Shown: positions 22,301-37,300 of the stretch, piece by piece
How the letters are laid out: each line of letters starts with the position of its first letter
How positions within the stretch are numbered: the stretch's first letter is position 1
Source of the DNA: Hydractinia symbiolongicarpus
Taxonomy: Eukaryota > Cnidaria > Hydrozoa > Anthoathecata > Hydractiniidae
DNA: 60,000 nucleotides
NCBI RefSeq assembly: GCF_029227915.1
Contig: NC_079880.1
Span: 11,313,501 to 11,373,500, forward strand
Direction of reading: 5' to 3'
Notes under the pieces: model-generated
Told to the model about the DNA's origin: nothing
Database searches by the model: none
The model's input: only the letters and a program-made list of their open reading frames with translations
Program-made: the position numbers and the translations under genes

Positions 22301-25300
22301 CGCGTGCGATCGCACGCCATTCATGACCACGACTGATATCATTTGAAAAAAACATACAAATATTTTTCAAGCAAACCGTTGCAACATGAGTCCATTTTGA
22401 TAGTTTTCCTCAAATAGAATTTCAAATGTGATTGCAACCACACTCTATAGTCGATCCCGTGAGATATTTTTTCTTTTGTTTTGAATGTCATTTTTGCTCT
22501 GCTTATGTTTTTGCAATGCAATTTATTATGTTGGATTGCAAAAAGTATATTTTTGTAAAATAGGGAGAATTTGTTATGGTTACAGTGGCAAAATTCTAAT
22601 TTGTTTGGTGTAAAATTGTAGGGGCATCTGATATTTTTTTTAGGTTATTAGTCTTAATAAAGATCAAGGCCCATCAACAGTCATTGTCAATCTTCACAGC
22701 AAAGGTAAGAATGTACACAATTGCAGGTATTTTAGCTGGAAAAATAAATGTAATAATAACTTTCATTCATAAAGTTTGTGCCGAAGAAACTAAATCATTT
22801 ATCATAGTATTAATTAATAAGTCTGATTTCATAATGCTGTCTTCAAATAATTTTGACTGGAAAATTATAGTCTTGAAAGAATCAAAAGGCCATATTTTAA
22901 AGGGTCAGACATAATGTCCAATGATATATATAAAAAAAACATTTCGCATTTCTCGCTAAAAAGAGTCGAATGGGTTGTAATAAACAATTTTTTTTTAAAG
23001 ATGGCATAAGATGTGACAACTATTTTTTTCTGTGACAACCTGTGTATAAAAACCTTGTGCTTCTCTAGATGGCAGTGTTGTGGCAACAGATAACACAGAT
23101 GATGTTGGAAAGTGTGTAACTTTTTGCCTTTTTTTTTTCTCATTCTTGTGTCACAGTCAAAACAGACTAAAATCCTGTTTTACAATTTAGAGAACAGTTT
23201 TTATTTTTCATTGTTACCTTTTTGTCAAGCGTGCAAGCTAAATAAACTTCAACTTTCAGCTTTTTATCCACTTTGTCTTGCGTCAAAACTATGCTTTAAA
23301 TTGCTTTATCAAAACCTATTAAATCTATATTATAATACCCAACTTTCCATTTTCCGTGAGCCAAACATGGTAGATGCAAGTAGTGACTGGTAAATATTCC
23401 AGTGGATTTTTACACAGGCTAACACCTAGGGTATAAATTGATATTAGATTAAATGTTCTTGTTATCTATGTATAATGAAATCAAGTGAGTAAAAACTCTT
23501 GAACTTTTGAATGCTCTGTAATAAAAATAAAAAACAACAAAGTATATTACAGATACTTAGAACGTTCACATCATAAAGTATATGGTGATCAAGGCATTCT
23601 TTTTATTGTGCAAATTAAAAAAACGTAGGTGCATGGTGGTGCTAGTAGTAGTTTATGGAGCTGTAAATAAAGTTCAAACCTTAATTTTTTTTAGGTTTAA
23701 ATTTAGTAATATTAAGCCAAATGATTACATAGTCAAGGCTGCTCATCCTACATGGAAATTCAAGAATGTAAGTTTATTGATGTTTTGTTTGCATATACAT
23801 ACTTTTGATTTTTTGCACAGAACATCAACACTTACTATACCAGACAAATAGTTAAGATACGCCCAAAAATTGCTTAAATACACTTTTACACTAAAATACA
23901 CTAAAAAAATTGTTTTGAGTATACACTATTTTTTAGAGGAATACTATTTAATAATATTTTTTTGTTAAACCTCAGTTCTTTAAAAGTCTTTAGTCTAAGT
24001 TTGTGTCTGACAATTATAAGCTATTCTTACCCATTTTTAAGTCTCAACATTCCATGAAAATATCTCAATGATTTTAATTAAGTTCAATGGTTTTGCTAAT
24101 TTTAAAGAAAACTTTACATGTTCTCAAAAATCAAAAAAAAATTAACTTTAAAATGTCCTTTAAAATACTATATTTTGTTATCGTTTTCTAATAGGCGGGT
24201 TGAGGAACTCTTGTTTTTAATGTGTAAAATTTTTGATGTATCTCCTTTATTAAATCGTGTACAGATGCTGCTATTTAGTCATTGTAGACACTTTATTTCT
24301 AGGATGAGGCTAGCGTAAAGGTTTTAAATGACAATTCAATTGTCGATAACAAAATTGTTATAGCTGGTTTTGATGTTAAGGTAAACACCTGCTTTTTGTT
24401 ATTGTTAAACATACACAGTTGTAGTTGCAGTTGATGTTTCATGTATTTATGTTGACTTTGGATAAGTGACTGCACTAGTAGAGTTTATTAACCATTTTTG
24501 TATTAACAGACCAGCTTAATATGGTGTGATATGTTTTGCAATTTGAAGTAATCCTGTTTTCGGTAAATACGCCGTAATCTTACACTGATAGAATTTTTTG
24601 ATTAGGCCTCTGATGTTACACCAAAATAGTGTTCTTTGCAACACCGTAATGTTTAACTGCTATGATGCAGTATATAATTGCTATATGCCATAGATATTTA
24701 TTTTTTAAATTTATAAGATATTTATTATGCCGTGATAGAACACTTTACTTTTTTAAACTTAATTTTTATCTTTGACAGGTTATTATTGGCGATTTTATAT
24801 AACGAAATATGGCGATGTTTAGGCTTGGATTGCTTGTTAGTTTGTTAAAATATAAAAAAGTTTAGGAATTATAAAAGTCAATGCTTAGTAAAAAGCTTTA
24901 TAAGGAAATATGGTAGTGCAAGAACTTTATAAGAAAGCTTTTTAATTCTTCCATAATTAATAGGCAAAAATTAAACTACATCGTAGAAATTTTTATATAT
25001 GCCTTAAAATTTTTCTGTAGTGTGTTGAGGAATGTATAGTGTAAAACTACTGCTTCAAACTTTAAATTTTAACGTGTATCCTAAATCACAAAACATGTCA
25101 CATATACAGACACTGTATAAATCGAGTGATTTAAAAGTTAGCTGCATTAAGGCTTAGACCACTGGTGTGAATTAGGCATTCATGCAATCACAAATTGTAT
25201 GTGTAATGACTGTATCTTTTGTGTTGAATTACAGGGTCATGTGCTGAGTGGTGGTGAGCCAATACAAGGTGTCTCTTTTGTTCTTTTGTCAAAAGATGTG

Positions 25301-28300
25301 GATAAAAAGGTATGATTTGCACATTTGTGTTTTGTTAAAAAAAAAGGGTCTTTTGTCTGATTGTCTATCACAGTTTTTAAAAGACAGCTATGAAAGGTTG
25401 AAAGCATATTTCTATAGAAACCTTTATATGATAGCAAGTTTAAGGGGACATTCTCCATTATTGTTCCTTTTAAACAGAAAAACATATTTACTATGTAAAG
25501 GTTGATGTGCTCAATGAATAAACAAGCCACAATTATGTCAATAAAATTTATCAAGTCTTGTTTTTAATCTCTGATTTTTTTTAAATTGAAACTTTGAAGC
25601 TAGTTTAAAATATTCACGAAAGTTTAAATTTGCGAAAAATTCTGCTCTCTCAATTTTTTTTGATAAACATTAGGGTGCAACCTTGATTGTGTACAGAACA
25701 GGCTTTGAAATTGGAACAATGAATTATTGTTGCTATGAGTCTGCCCACTTCGCAAAGCTGAGACAGCTCTTTAAAGTGTTAGTCCCTGTGAACTTACCAC
25801 AAGTGTTTTCCATTGGCAGTAAAACTAGTTTTTACTCACTAGGACATCACAAACTGTGAGAAAGTTTCAGAGGATATTTTGAATAGCATTAAAATTGAAG
25901 ACAATGAGAAAGTACTTTGTACGGTCGTGTCACAAAAAAATGGTGCATTTGTCTTTCCGACAATACCAAGTGGTACGTACATGCTGGTGAGTATACATAT
26001 CTTTCATGCTTTTTGCTACCATTATTAAAAATGCAACTAAACATGTATTTGAAATGAACTTATTCGTTTAAAGGGTTACTCTGTAATATAAAACTTGATC
26101 AATGTGCCTCTCCATATAATCTAAAATTCACGAGAAAAACTTTTGCCAAGCCCTTTGAAAAACAGCTTTGTCATGTGGTGATAAATCACAAATCCTATCT
26201 GGTCAATTGCAACATGGTACACATCTCTTTGCTGTAATTATTAAGGATATAATAGTTTTGTCTCTATATTTATAAATCTTTGTGCTTTTCAGCCCAAAAA
26301 TTTAGGTATATTGACATAACTTGTTTTCGTAATATCGAGATTTAGCCGTTGGCAAATAATTGTTGTCACAATTTCTGATCTTATTATTAACACTACAACA
26401 GTTTTGTAACTCACATCAACAAAGTTCTGTTGATTTAGTTTGCTTACTTCACAAAATACTTCAACAAACTAAATACTTTTGTCAGCATTTTATGTTTGCA
26501 CATTTATAGGGTCTTGTTCTCAATGTAGTCTTTTAAGTTAGCGTAGTATTTCCTTTTGTGCTTAAAATGCAAGTTCTTATGTTTTAACTACCCGTAAATT
26601 TTTACTTCAAAAAAGTAGTATATTTATAATAAATGAAAACTATAAAAAAGAGAAAATCAAAAAACATAGTTAAATGCATGGATACATATAAAAGTTCAAT
26701 GCAGAAAAAACGGCATTTAATTTAAAATTTTTTAGCATTTTCTGCAATGATTTAATTGAACCACAAGTGGTGACAAAGTATTTTTAATGATGTAGTCAAA
26801 GCGCAAAAAATATAATAATTGATTTTTTGCTAAGAATAAGAACTTTTAATTTTAACTTTTTTAGTTTTAATTTTAAATTTTACTTTGTACATCGCCATAT
26901 GAGGCAACTGAATTATCTGCTAGAAAAAACAATTACTTTTTCTGTTTTCTGTTGTTATATCTTCAGCTTCCTTTTTCGGGAGTGTGATCGCACAAGTAAT
27001 GCAGACTTCTTATGTGCAATTTTACGATGAAAAACATGTTATAATGTAGAATGCCGTTACAAATTACAAAGTTTGAGATTTAAACTTTGTAAACAAATAA
27101 ATCTAATAAGAAAATGGCTTTAAGAAAATTTTGTTTTATATTTTTCCTTTTTTTATCTTTTTTTGTCAAAATTTTATTATTTTTATAAAACAAATATGTT
27201 ATAAATTATAAGGTGTTTCCACTGATCAAATATGTGAAAAAAAACAGTCCTATAAGATAGACCTAAGAATGTATTAGCTATTTTGTTATTAGATTCAGTG
27301 AAATTTCCTCTGCAGATCTCTGTGCACTAAGTGGAAAAGAGACTAAATCTTTCTATAAAGTATTTCATTATAATAACATTGCACTGTGGTTAAATATGTC
27401 TTGCGCATAAATTAAATATTTTATATGAAAGTTCTAGAAATGAAAACTTATTTTTTATCTTTCAAATTTTATTTTTATTGCGTTTTAGTGAGATTTTATT
27501 TTATTTCGGACAAGAACTGACCTTAATGTCTATGATTTTAATCAATGATGAAAGCTGTAATGATATCATCGGACAGTATATTTTTTGTGTTAATTGAGGT
27601 TTTTTTTGCCCGAAAGCCCTTATGATAACATGTCTAAGTTAAATTTGTGTTAAATTTTATTTCTGAATATTATATTCTTGCTAAATCTATTCCTAAATAT
27701 TCTTCTATTTTAGATTCCGTTTTACACATCTCAGAATATTGTTTTTGACATCCTACCACAAAAGCTGTCGTTTTCAGTCAATTATAAAAGTGTGGAATTT
27801 AAGGTGACTCTCTTCAATGTTCTTATTATTGAATTTGCCATTGTTTTTACCTCCTATTTTTCTACTTATTTGTTTTCTTTTTTTCTTATAGACACCATTC
27901 CAGGTTTATGGTTTTTCTGTTCAAGGCAAAGTAGTGGACAAAGAGGTATTAGAATCATTTGTTGTTTTTTAATTATTGTTTTATATTATTTTTAATATAC
28001 GAATGTTCTTCTTCATTTTTGTATATAATATAAAAATTTGAATACTCTAAAGGAGGGGTAGGGTGTTTTAGAGTTTTCTTGCAAATTTTCATTTGTGTAC
28101 TACCTTAATCCTTATTATTTAAGGTTTTATGTAATATTTGTTAACCAGCTCTTTAAATTGTTTTAAAAACGTTGTTTTTATTGTTGTCGGCATTTTAAGG
28201 TAACTTCACATGCTATTTTAGGAACTAACGAATAATAATCAACACCTATGCCTATCGTGAAATTTAAATAATTATCATTAAAACGATTATTCACAAAATT

Positions 28301-31300
28301 TATTTGCTACAAAAAGTGTTTTATAAGAGGCCATTTGCAAATTTCTCTTTATTTGTAAGTATTTTGACTCATAAAAATTTCCTCCTTTAATGCATCCCAA
28401 TTCAACTGAATAATTCCAGATGTCTCATTAAACTTTGTCTAATATCTGTTTACTGTTGCCATGATTTTGCCGTAACAGGTTTTTAAATTTCTTTTGTAGA
28501 GCCAGGGAATACAAGGTACTGTTATCAGGGCAGTTGGAACAGGTGGAGAGGAAAGGAAAGCAATATCTGGCATTGATGGAAAGTATTTGCTAGAAAATGT
28601 GACCACAGGACATTATGTTTTTAAGGTAATGTAAAAATTTGTTTTGGTTTGCGCTATGATTTATTTCAAATAAGTTCTGTTCTATGCAGTGTTTGTTGTA
28701 ACAATCGTTAGTGTTAGTAGTTGATTTTTATACTGTGTTATGGTTTCTGTGTGTCAAGACAACAACTGAAATTCTGTTATTTCATATTGTAATATTTTTT
28801 TTTATTAGATGGAAAAAGACCATTATTTTTTCACTGATGAGAAGGTTCACATTACTCCTAACACACCAAAGCTAAAAGATATTCTAGTGAAGGAGTATGT
28901 TTAGCAGAAAGTTTTTTCCTGACTTTGTTAACCTTCAGTTCCATTCTCTTTAATGTACACACAACTGTATGCTGTGTTTATCCTTAAGAGTATACTACTT
29001 TTAAGCAATCCTCTCTTTAAAAAAGTGTCCTTTCTGATTATAAAATAGTTTAATATTACCTTTCTTCATTAAACACCTCTAAAATAGATTTTCTATTATT
29101 TCTGATCTGTTCATTTTCAATATAAGCCATGAATATAAACAAACCTATATTGTCTAAGGATGATTTATCATACAAAAGAACTATCTCACCCATCCACAGA
29201 TATTAAGTAATTATTAAGGCAAAAACAAAGATATATACATATACTAAAATCGTATTCTTTCATGTTTAGAGTTTTATGGAATTTAATTTTCTTGTTACCT
29301 TTTTACCTCAGTTACTATATTATTGAAATGTAATGTTCATAATTTAAAGAAAAACGCTCTGTGCAGTTACATATCAAACCCTTGTTATTGTTTAATTTTT
29401 GTTATTAGATATCACTTGTGTGGGTCAGTAGACGTTGTTAATATTCCACCAGGTGTCTTACCAGTGAGTTATATTTTTTTTTGTAGTGAATTGAATGGGA
29501 TAAAATGTTTTTAAAAGTTATGCGTTTCAACTTTTATTGTTTGATGATAAAACCCTTAAGTGCAGAAAATGATAAAAGAAGGGTAACATGTAACATTTTT
29601 ACATCTTGTTGACGTTTTTATCTTTTGTGTTGATTTTCTGGCTTTTCTTTAAGTTTTCGTATTTTTTGCTGTAGTATTTTGTCTTTAATGCTTATTGTAC
29701 ATCCATTTAAGTATTATAGACAACTATATATATAAGTGGATTATATCTTTGAGAACTGTTAGAATTAAATGTTTTTGTTGGCATTTTGTTTCCTAAGTTA
29801 TGTCTATGTCAAGTGTCTGTACATCATGTCTAAATGTAGGTCGGTCAGCATAGAGTGTTGTTGCAACCAGAAGGAGGACAGAACACTGCAATTAAAACAA
29901 CGTCTCCAGATCAAAACGGTCGTTTTTGTTTTAAGGTGGAACCAGGAACTTACAAATTGGAGGTAAGGCATGCTTATTATACTCATTTGGTAAAATTGAA
30001 GTTTGGTCATACCTGTTTATGCAGCAAAAAATGCATCATGTGCTTTTAGGTGTGCTACAATGGTAAAGGTTTTACAAAATTTGGAATTTTACATGTGGTA
30101 GTATTAGCACACCTATTCTTTTTGCTGTGTGTGGAGATGTGAGCATGCTATCACACCACTTTCCTTAAAAAGCCTGAGTCAACCTATCTTTTGTTGTAGA
30201 TAGGACAGTTTTATAAGATTGCTAAGTTATTTCACCTGATCATACAGTTCATTTAACAATTAAAATTATCAGAAGCTCTGGCTATTGAAATTACTAGTCG
30301 ATAGGGCCTGTGGAATAATCCACTAGGCAAAAGGAAATAAAAAAGATCTGTTATTTGAATTTTGATTACGTCAGCAATGACCATTGATGTACAACTTAAA
30401 ACGCTGATCGGATAGGAACAGAAAGGATACATTTACACTTTTATAGTTTCTCAGTCAGGAACACTCTACCACTATGCTACAACTCATAATCATTAAAACC
30501 TCTGATGTAAACCCCTGGGCAGGGTTAAACAAGGCAGAAGATTTAGTACCTCATTCCTCATTCCAGTTGTTTAAATAGGAATTTACACCAATTAAATGAA
30601 CAAAAATCGATGTTCAGTTATTATCCCTTTGGTAGATTCTTGTTGGGCTATTGTTTTAATTATATTATGACAACTTTTTTTTTCTTCAGGTTCCGTTAAC
30701 AGAAGATGAGAAGAAACTTGGGTTCCTCCTAAAGCCATCTCATCATGTTATTAATGTGAAGTCTTCACCTTTGCTTGATTTGAAGTTTACACAGTTTCTG
30801 GCAGTGGTTAAGGGTAGCTTGCGTTGTATTGGTACGTATAAAAAGGATAAAACTGTTATTTTCCACCAAATGAAATCCAGGAAATGAGTTTTTTCATATA
30901 AGAGAAACACCTTTAGTACATACTTGATGCTACTAATTTCAGCAGGTATTAAAGTTAATGAACCTTACAAAAGTTACATTTCGTAGGAATTAATGTTTGT
31001 GTATAATAGTTTTTTATGTAGAATTCTCATTAAACGTATTTATGAAAACTGAAGAATTTATTATGCACAAAAATTAGTACCAATTAGCTATCTGGTATAG
31101 TTGATAGATACTAATTTTTATTTCAATTTGTGTTTGTCCAGTTAGCCTTAACATGCTTTATAATGGCCTTTTTTCTTTAATATAAACTTTTTTAGCATAT
31201 TTTCCATATTTTTATTGTTTCACATAGAACCGTGCACTGATGTTGCTGTTCATTTGACACACATTACTCAACCAAGTGAAAAAAATTATGCACAGGTTTG

Positions 31301-34300
31301 TATGTTTTTCAAATAATTTGAAGTGAGAGATTGTCTTTTCATGCTTTGCTAATCTTTAAATTTAAAAATTAATATTGGTTACAGTAATATTTGTATCAAT
31401 GAGAATTAAAATCCACAGGTTCGTCCCGTCCTTTTTACACCGCATTGCGTGCGTCTCGCTACTTTCGCAGCTAAGCTACCATGTTGCGTGACAGACAGAC
31501 AGACGTATACAGGTATTATAATATAGACTAGTCGTTGCCTGTGGAAAAATCCACGGAGTCGCTCGTCCTTTATATTTACCCGTCGCAACAGTGGATAAAA
31601 ATATATCGCATTTGATATTCAAGTGGGGTCCGCGCAGAGACAGACAGACAACGGCTATTATTATAGAGATGTAGTGTAAAAAAATTTATCAAATTTAACA
31701 GCAGTATTAACATCAGCATTTTGTACTGTACTGTATGTTTTATCTGTTTAGATTGAAAACATTGGTGCTGAAATACATTTCACATTTGTCAATATTCTAC
31801 CAGGAAAATACAAAAGTGAGTTTGATTCTAACATATTTTGTGGAGTGTTATGATATGTTTAGCCTTGTATTTTGAGGGACACAAGTTCCATCACTGGACA
31901 TAGGATGTAATTTGGGTATTTGTTATTCCAGTTGTCTTTGAACTGAGAGAATTTAAGATCCCCAACAGTTTAACCTGCAATCTCTGCCGCATTTAGGCCT
32001 AGTTAAAATTAAATCTTAAATCGTACTGACTTTTACTGACGTTCATTTTCAGTTACTCCACAACGAAAAAAATGGTGCTGGAATCCGTCCAATGTTGAAG
32101 TGGAAGTAAAAGATCTTGACGTCAGCAATGTTAAGCTGCAACATTCTGGTTACTACTTAAAATGTGTTATATCACACAATATTACGTTGGTGAGTCTTTT
32201 TATTGTAATCCATTATAATGTTGGTGAAAATTTTATTTGGAATTGATAATTTATAGTTTTTATTCATCCGCCTTTGTTTTGCCTTAATAATTTGTCTTGT
32301 TTTTGTGCTTTAAAACCTTGAATATAGCAGAAATTATAGCTAGCTTTAAAAAATAGTCAAAAATTAGGAAAAAACATTAAAAGTGATAAAGATTGTCAAA
32401 GTAATTTTAATCAGTTTTTGACAGTTGTTGTTTTTTATTTAAAAGTAATACGTATATTTCTAGAATTTTAAATTGGACGACAAGGAGGAAACTGTTGGGT
32501 CTTTTGAACTGAAGAAAGGTTCTAATCAATTCTGTTTGAAAACAGCTGGTAAGAAAGCATTGTAATGCTCAGCCGACTTGTTATATCTTTTTTTGTAAAC
32601 TCCTTTTTATCTGCTGTCACTTTTACTTGTAGAAAAAGCCAATAAGATTTACTTGTATATTTAACATGATTTATGATTCTCACTGTTATCTTCTGCATTA
32701 TTTCTTGTCCTTATTGTTAGATCTTGAGCTACAAAAAATAAACACCGCTTCTATTTGATGCCCCTCGATTAAAGCCCATTCCTTTTTAAAAAATCGACCA
32801 GCGCTAATAGACACCCTCTCCAATAACCCCCTTTAGAGAGGTGTTTATTTGTAACACAAGACAAATGACGAAATTCAGCTGTACTAATTTTCAAGATTGT
32901 TTGAAAGTGACAAATGTGTATTCTATTAGCAAGAGAAAATAAATAAATAAACTAGTTTATTAAAAACACCCCTTTCTATGTGTGTTTGTCCTAAGAATAA
33001 ATATTTAGTAAACACCCTGATCATTTATTCGAAGCACTGCAATGTACCACAACATCACCACTATTTGAACAGAGAAAGACCATTTAGTAATCTTTATTTG
33101 TGTTGGCTAACATGCTGTGAATGGGATATAAACGTAGTGATTATGTATCTAGTGTTTTTGTTTTATAGGCCGGTATTCGCTGATGCCAAAATCTTGTTAT
33201 CGGTTTGAGAAAGAAACATATTTTTACAACACGTAAGGCTAAGTATTAAAAATATTGGACCAAATCATGCTAAATGATGTTTAGTTAATAAATGTCAAGG
33301 TGTTAAGCCTACCCAAAGTATTATGTCTTGGTGACTGTTTATATAAAAGGTGAGACAGACAATACTAGAGGCAGGTTGGAAAACTGAGTTATAGAAATAT
33401 TGGAAGTAGGAAACAAAGTAACTAAGTAACAATATGCTTAAAAACATATTTAGTTTTAAAAAAGAGGGGTAGGTATATGTAAGTCTTAGAAAAAAGCTTT
33501 AAACACTAGAGAACATCTGCGAGTTTCTTAAATAAAAAATATAGGGAAAAAATCTCAATCTCTGTTTATAGAAATGAACCTAGTACTCTCACTTTAACGG
33601 TGGAATCGTATAAAATAGTGGCGAAAATAACGACCACAAAGAAAGTGACGGATTTGCAGCTTACTATCAGGTAGGCAAATGTATTTAGATTTTGAGCCTT
33701 CGTGTTTTAAGGTTGTCATTTTTTAGCACCATATATGTCAGAAGAGTTCAAGAGGAGTTTAAGGAAGTTCAATTTAAATTTAAGTCTTGATTTTAATAAA
33801 AAAGCTCCTTGATTCTCTGCAATTCTGAGTCTAACAAAAGTTAAGGTTATGTGCATAAAGTGAAGATCAATGTGGAGAAACACGTGATAGCAGAAAAATC
33901 ATTAGTGTCATAACCTTCATTTTAAGCAAGATTTCGTTAATACAATGTGAGTAAAATATTTACATTTCTTGCTGTGAAAGTAACATGCACGTCCTCTAAG
34001 AACGTGTAATTAAAACCTCTGAGGTTAACACTTATAAAAAGAACCTGGGTTTAGCAAGGTACATCACGGTGATTGCCTTGTTTATTCCAGTCGTGTTTAT
34101 GGGAATTTACACCAACAATAATTTGTTACAAAACAAATTCTACATACTTTTTTACGTAGGTCGTTATCAAGTAATCATATAGAAACTATAACACCAACAC
34201 TGACAAATGAAGAATCACAATCTGGTTTCGTTTATGAAGCATTACATTGGGGAGGGTAAGTTGAATAAATAACTTTTATTGTAGCTGTGAGTTTGATCAG

Positions 34301-37300
34301 CAAGGATTGAAATGATGGCTGCAAGAGTATTTTACTTGATTTCTAATGTTCAACCTGTTTTAGCCTGGGACATCTCGAGGTAAATCAAGCTGGTTCTAGC
34401 AATAACTTCTGGTCTACTATGTACTAGGGCTCTTATTTTTAAAAAAATGGAGTTTCCAACTCGAAATTATTTGTAGGTTCGCATTTTGAGGACCAGTAAA
34501 TTTGTGATATTATAGCCTAGAACATTTAGTATAGTTCAGAATTTGTTTTTAAGATCAGTATGACATACCTGTACGAGTCTCCTAACTTTTACACCCTGAA
34601 TGAGATGTGCTAACTGTAAATTAAATTGAGAAAATTAATTAGGTCTGGAGTATTAGTAATGATGTTTGAAATGTAAATTGTTTTCGCTCTAAACAACTCG
34701 TTTTTATTAACTTTATCAGCAGTTGTATGATTTTGGTGTTCTGCCTTGCTTTTACATCATAGACGAGCATAGTGTGGCCATTTCTAATTTTTCTTTACAC
34801 CAAACATTTTAGCTCACTTTAAAAATAGTTTGTAAACTTCTCCTCAACCTATAATAAAACTAGGAGTGTTATTCAAAGTTGGCCAGCAAACCTTCGGAAG
34901 TGTTAGCAGAGGTGTACAATCCTTTAAATAAAGAAAATATGAGATAAGTGTTATTGCACTTTTGCTATATAGTTGTTATATCATTTTCCACTTGTATTTA
35001 TTAGACTGTCTGAAGAGTTTACAATGACGCCAATCTCCAAAGAAATATTGTTCTACCCAGAGACGGATACTGTGCTTGTTAAAGGTATAACTTTTTCTTA
35101 AATGACCTTTTTTATAACGTTTTTTCATTTCATTGCTGATGCCATGTTTAGATCTTCTTTTGCTATGATACTCTCTCCCGGCACATTTCATAAAATTAAT
35201 GCAGTCTATAGTGCATAGATTTACATTAAACAAAACAAATAAAAATAATTAGAAAAAATATAATATAAATAATTGATTTGTATTTTGTTTTAATTTGAAA
35301 CCTTTTTAATAGCTTTTTTTGTTTCCATGTAAACAAGTTTGGAAGTGTATTATAATAGAAAATAGTAATATAATACGAACTTAAAAGTTTTTTCTTTGTT
35401 TTTTTTAATATCCTTGTGTGTTGGAGATTTTGAAATACGTGTTAGGTTGGTGTTTATCATTTTTGTTTAGGAACGATTCTTTTTGTATGAAATCATTTAA
35501 ACATATTTCGTTTTAGGAAACAGGAAGCAAATTGTTGTTATTACCTGATTTATTACTTTGACATTTTTTTCCGTCTGTCTTGCCAACTTTTTAACACACA
35601 ATCTGGGTGTTTTTTATGAGATTTTAGTTATTTATCTATTTAGTTATTTAAGATAAACTGGATGAAAAAAGTTTTTGTAGTAAAATGTTGTTTTTGTGTT
35701 CAATTACAGAAAACTGTCCAGGTGCAACAGCTGAATTTAAAGGTCATGAAGGGATATTTATTGAGGGACAAATCTCTCCACCATTTCCTGCTGTTTCAAT
35801 TACCATAACTCTAAAGAGAAATGAAAAACATGCAGAGAAGACCATTGATGTGTTGACAGATATGGCTGGATATTATAGGTAATCTTTTGCGTGTGGTAAT
35901 GTTAAAATACACAGCTTCTTCGAACTGCATTTCCTTCCACATGATTAACAATGTGAGGTCATTCGCTATTACATATAAAGGGTATATTCAAGTTTACGAT
36001 ATTAAATCGAATGAATGTGTCTGTGTAATGGAGCGTCTATCTCTTGCTAAAAATATTTATTCAGTGACTTTTTTCCGAATGACCTTAAAGTGACCAAATT
36101 AAATGAGTTATGTGGTCATAAATTTCGTTAAAAATTCCTTAACGTTTTATTTTTCATACTTTTACATTACTGTGGAAAAATACAATTTTTTCTGTTAAAA
36201 TTTCTAATGCACTTACTTCCAAATAAATGCAACAATATTTTTAATATTTACATATACATTATTTTTCATGTTTTCATGTAATTTTTAGGAATTAAAACAA
36301 TCAAAATAAACCTTGCGAACGATCCTTAAAATAATCTTTTTTATAACAAAATTACAATTATACAAAATTACATTTTTTTTATTTTTCCAGTTTTAACGTC
36401 TTAAACATGTTGTGTCTGTTATTTAACCAATTAAAATAACTTTTATTTGTTTGTCATTCAAATTCATCTCTCTTTGAGGAGAATCTTTTTGAAATGTAAT
36501 AGCACCTCCTGCTTTTAAGTGTTCCCCTTCACTAAGCTCCCTACACCTATTAGGTTTTATAAGGTCCCCAGGCACTTATTAGAGTATTTCCTGTACCTGC
36601 AAAAAAAAATTATTTGCTAAAATACCATAAAGGCATATTAAGCTCAAGCTGCATTACATTACTTCATAAGCAACATAGCATTACTTTACTTCAAAAGCAA
36701 CTAGTCAGGCTCCAGTGCTCATAGCTGGTTATACTAGTAACATTTTCAATTTGATGTGAGTCAAAACTTGCCTCTAACTGTTACCGTTAATTTTAATGAC
36801 GTCATGGCGTTTTTTAATTATAAACATGTTTTGTTCATGGCAATTTGAATGGCAATTTTGTTTGAGTTTTCATCAGTTTTTTGTTACCTTTTAGAGTCGG
36901 TCCAGTGCACAGTGATATTCAGTATGATGTGGTAAGTGAAGCTCAACAGCAACATGTTTGTCTGCTTCTAAGATTGAGTGTTTTGCGTTTTTTTTATTAC
37001 AGGCTGCTTCTAAAGAAGGTTATCATATCACACCTCAGCCAGATCGTAAAGGGAGTTTCATTGCACAGAAGTTGGCCCATATCACGGTTAAGGTGAGTAT
37101 CTTAGCTGCATAAACACTTTATATTTTGTCTACGCAGTTAGACTGTTTCATTTTGATTTACTGTTGTGTAAAGATTGTTTGTGAAGGAGACTATTGGAGA
37201 TTGATTTCTGCAATCTGCCATAAACCCATATAATATTTTCCCGAAAATGTGTTTAAAGGCCACTCAGCGTTATATCATCTCAGAATTTATTAGGTGTAGA

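Noticed and set aside
30430-30490. tRNA A-box-like sequence on the minus strand (TAGCATAGTGGTAGAG)
   Set aside because: No matching B-box or SINE body at the right distance could be seen, so a second SINE family is not claimed.
31480-31510. Short GACA/GTCT tandem runs as a CRISPR-like or microsatellite locus
   Set aside because: They are part of the Helitron 5' ends; there are no spacer-repeat arrays anywhere in the window.
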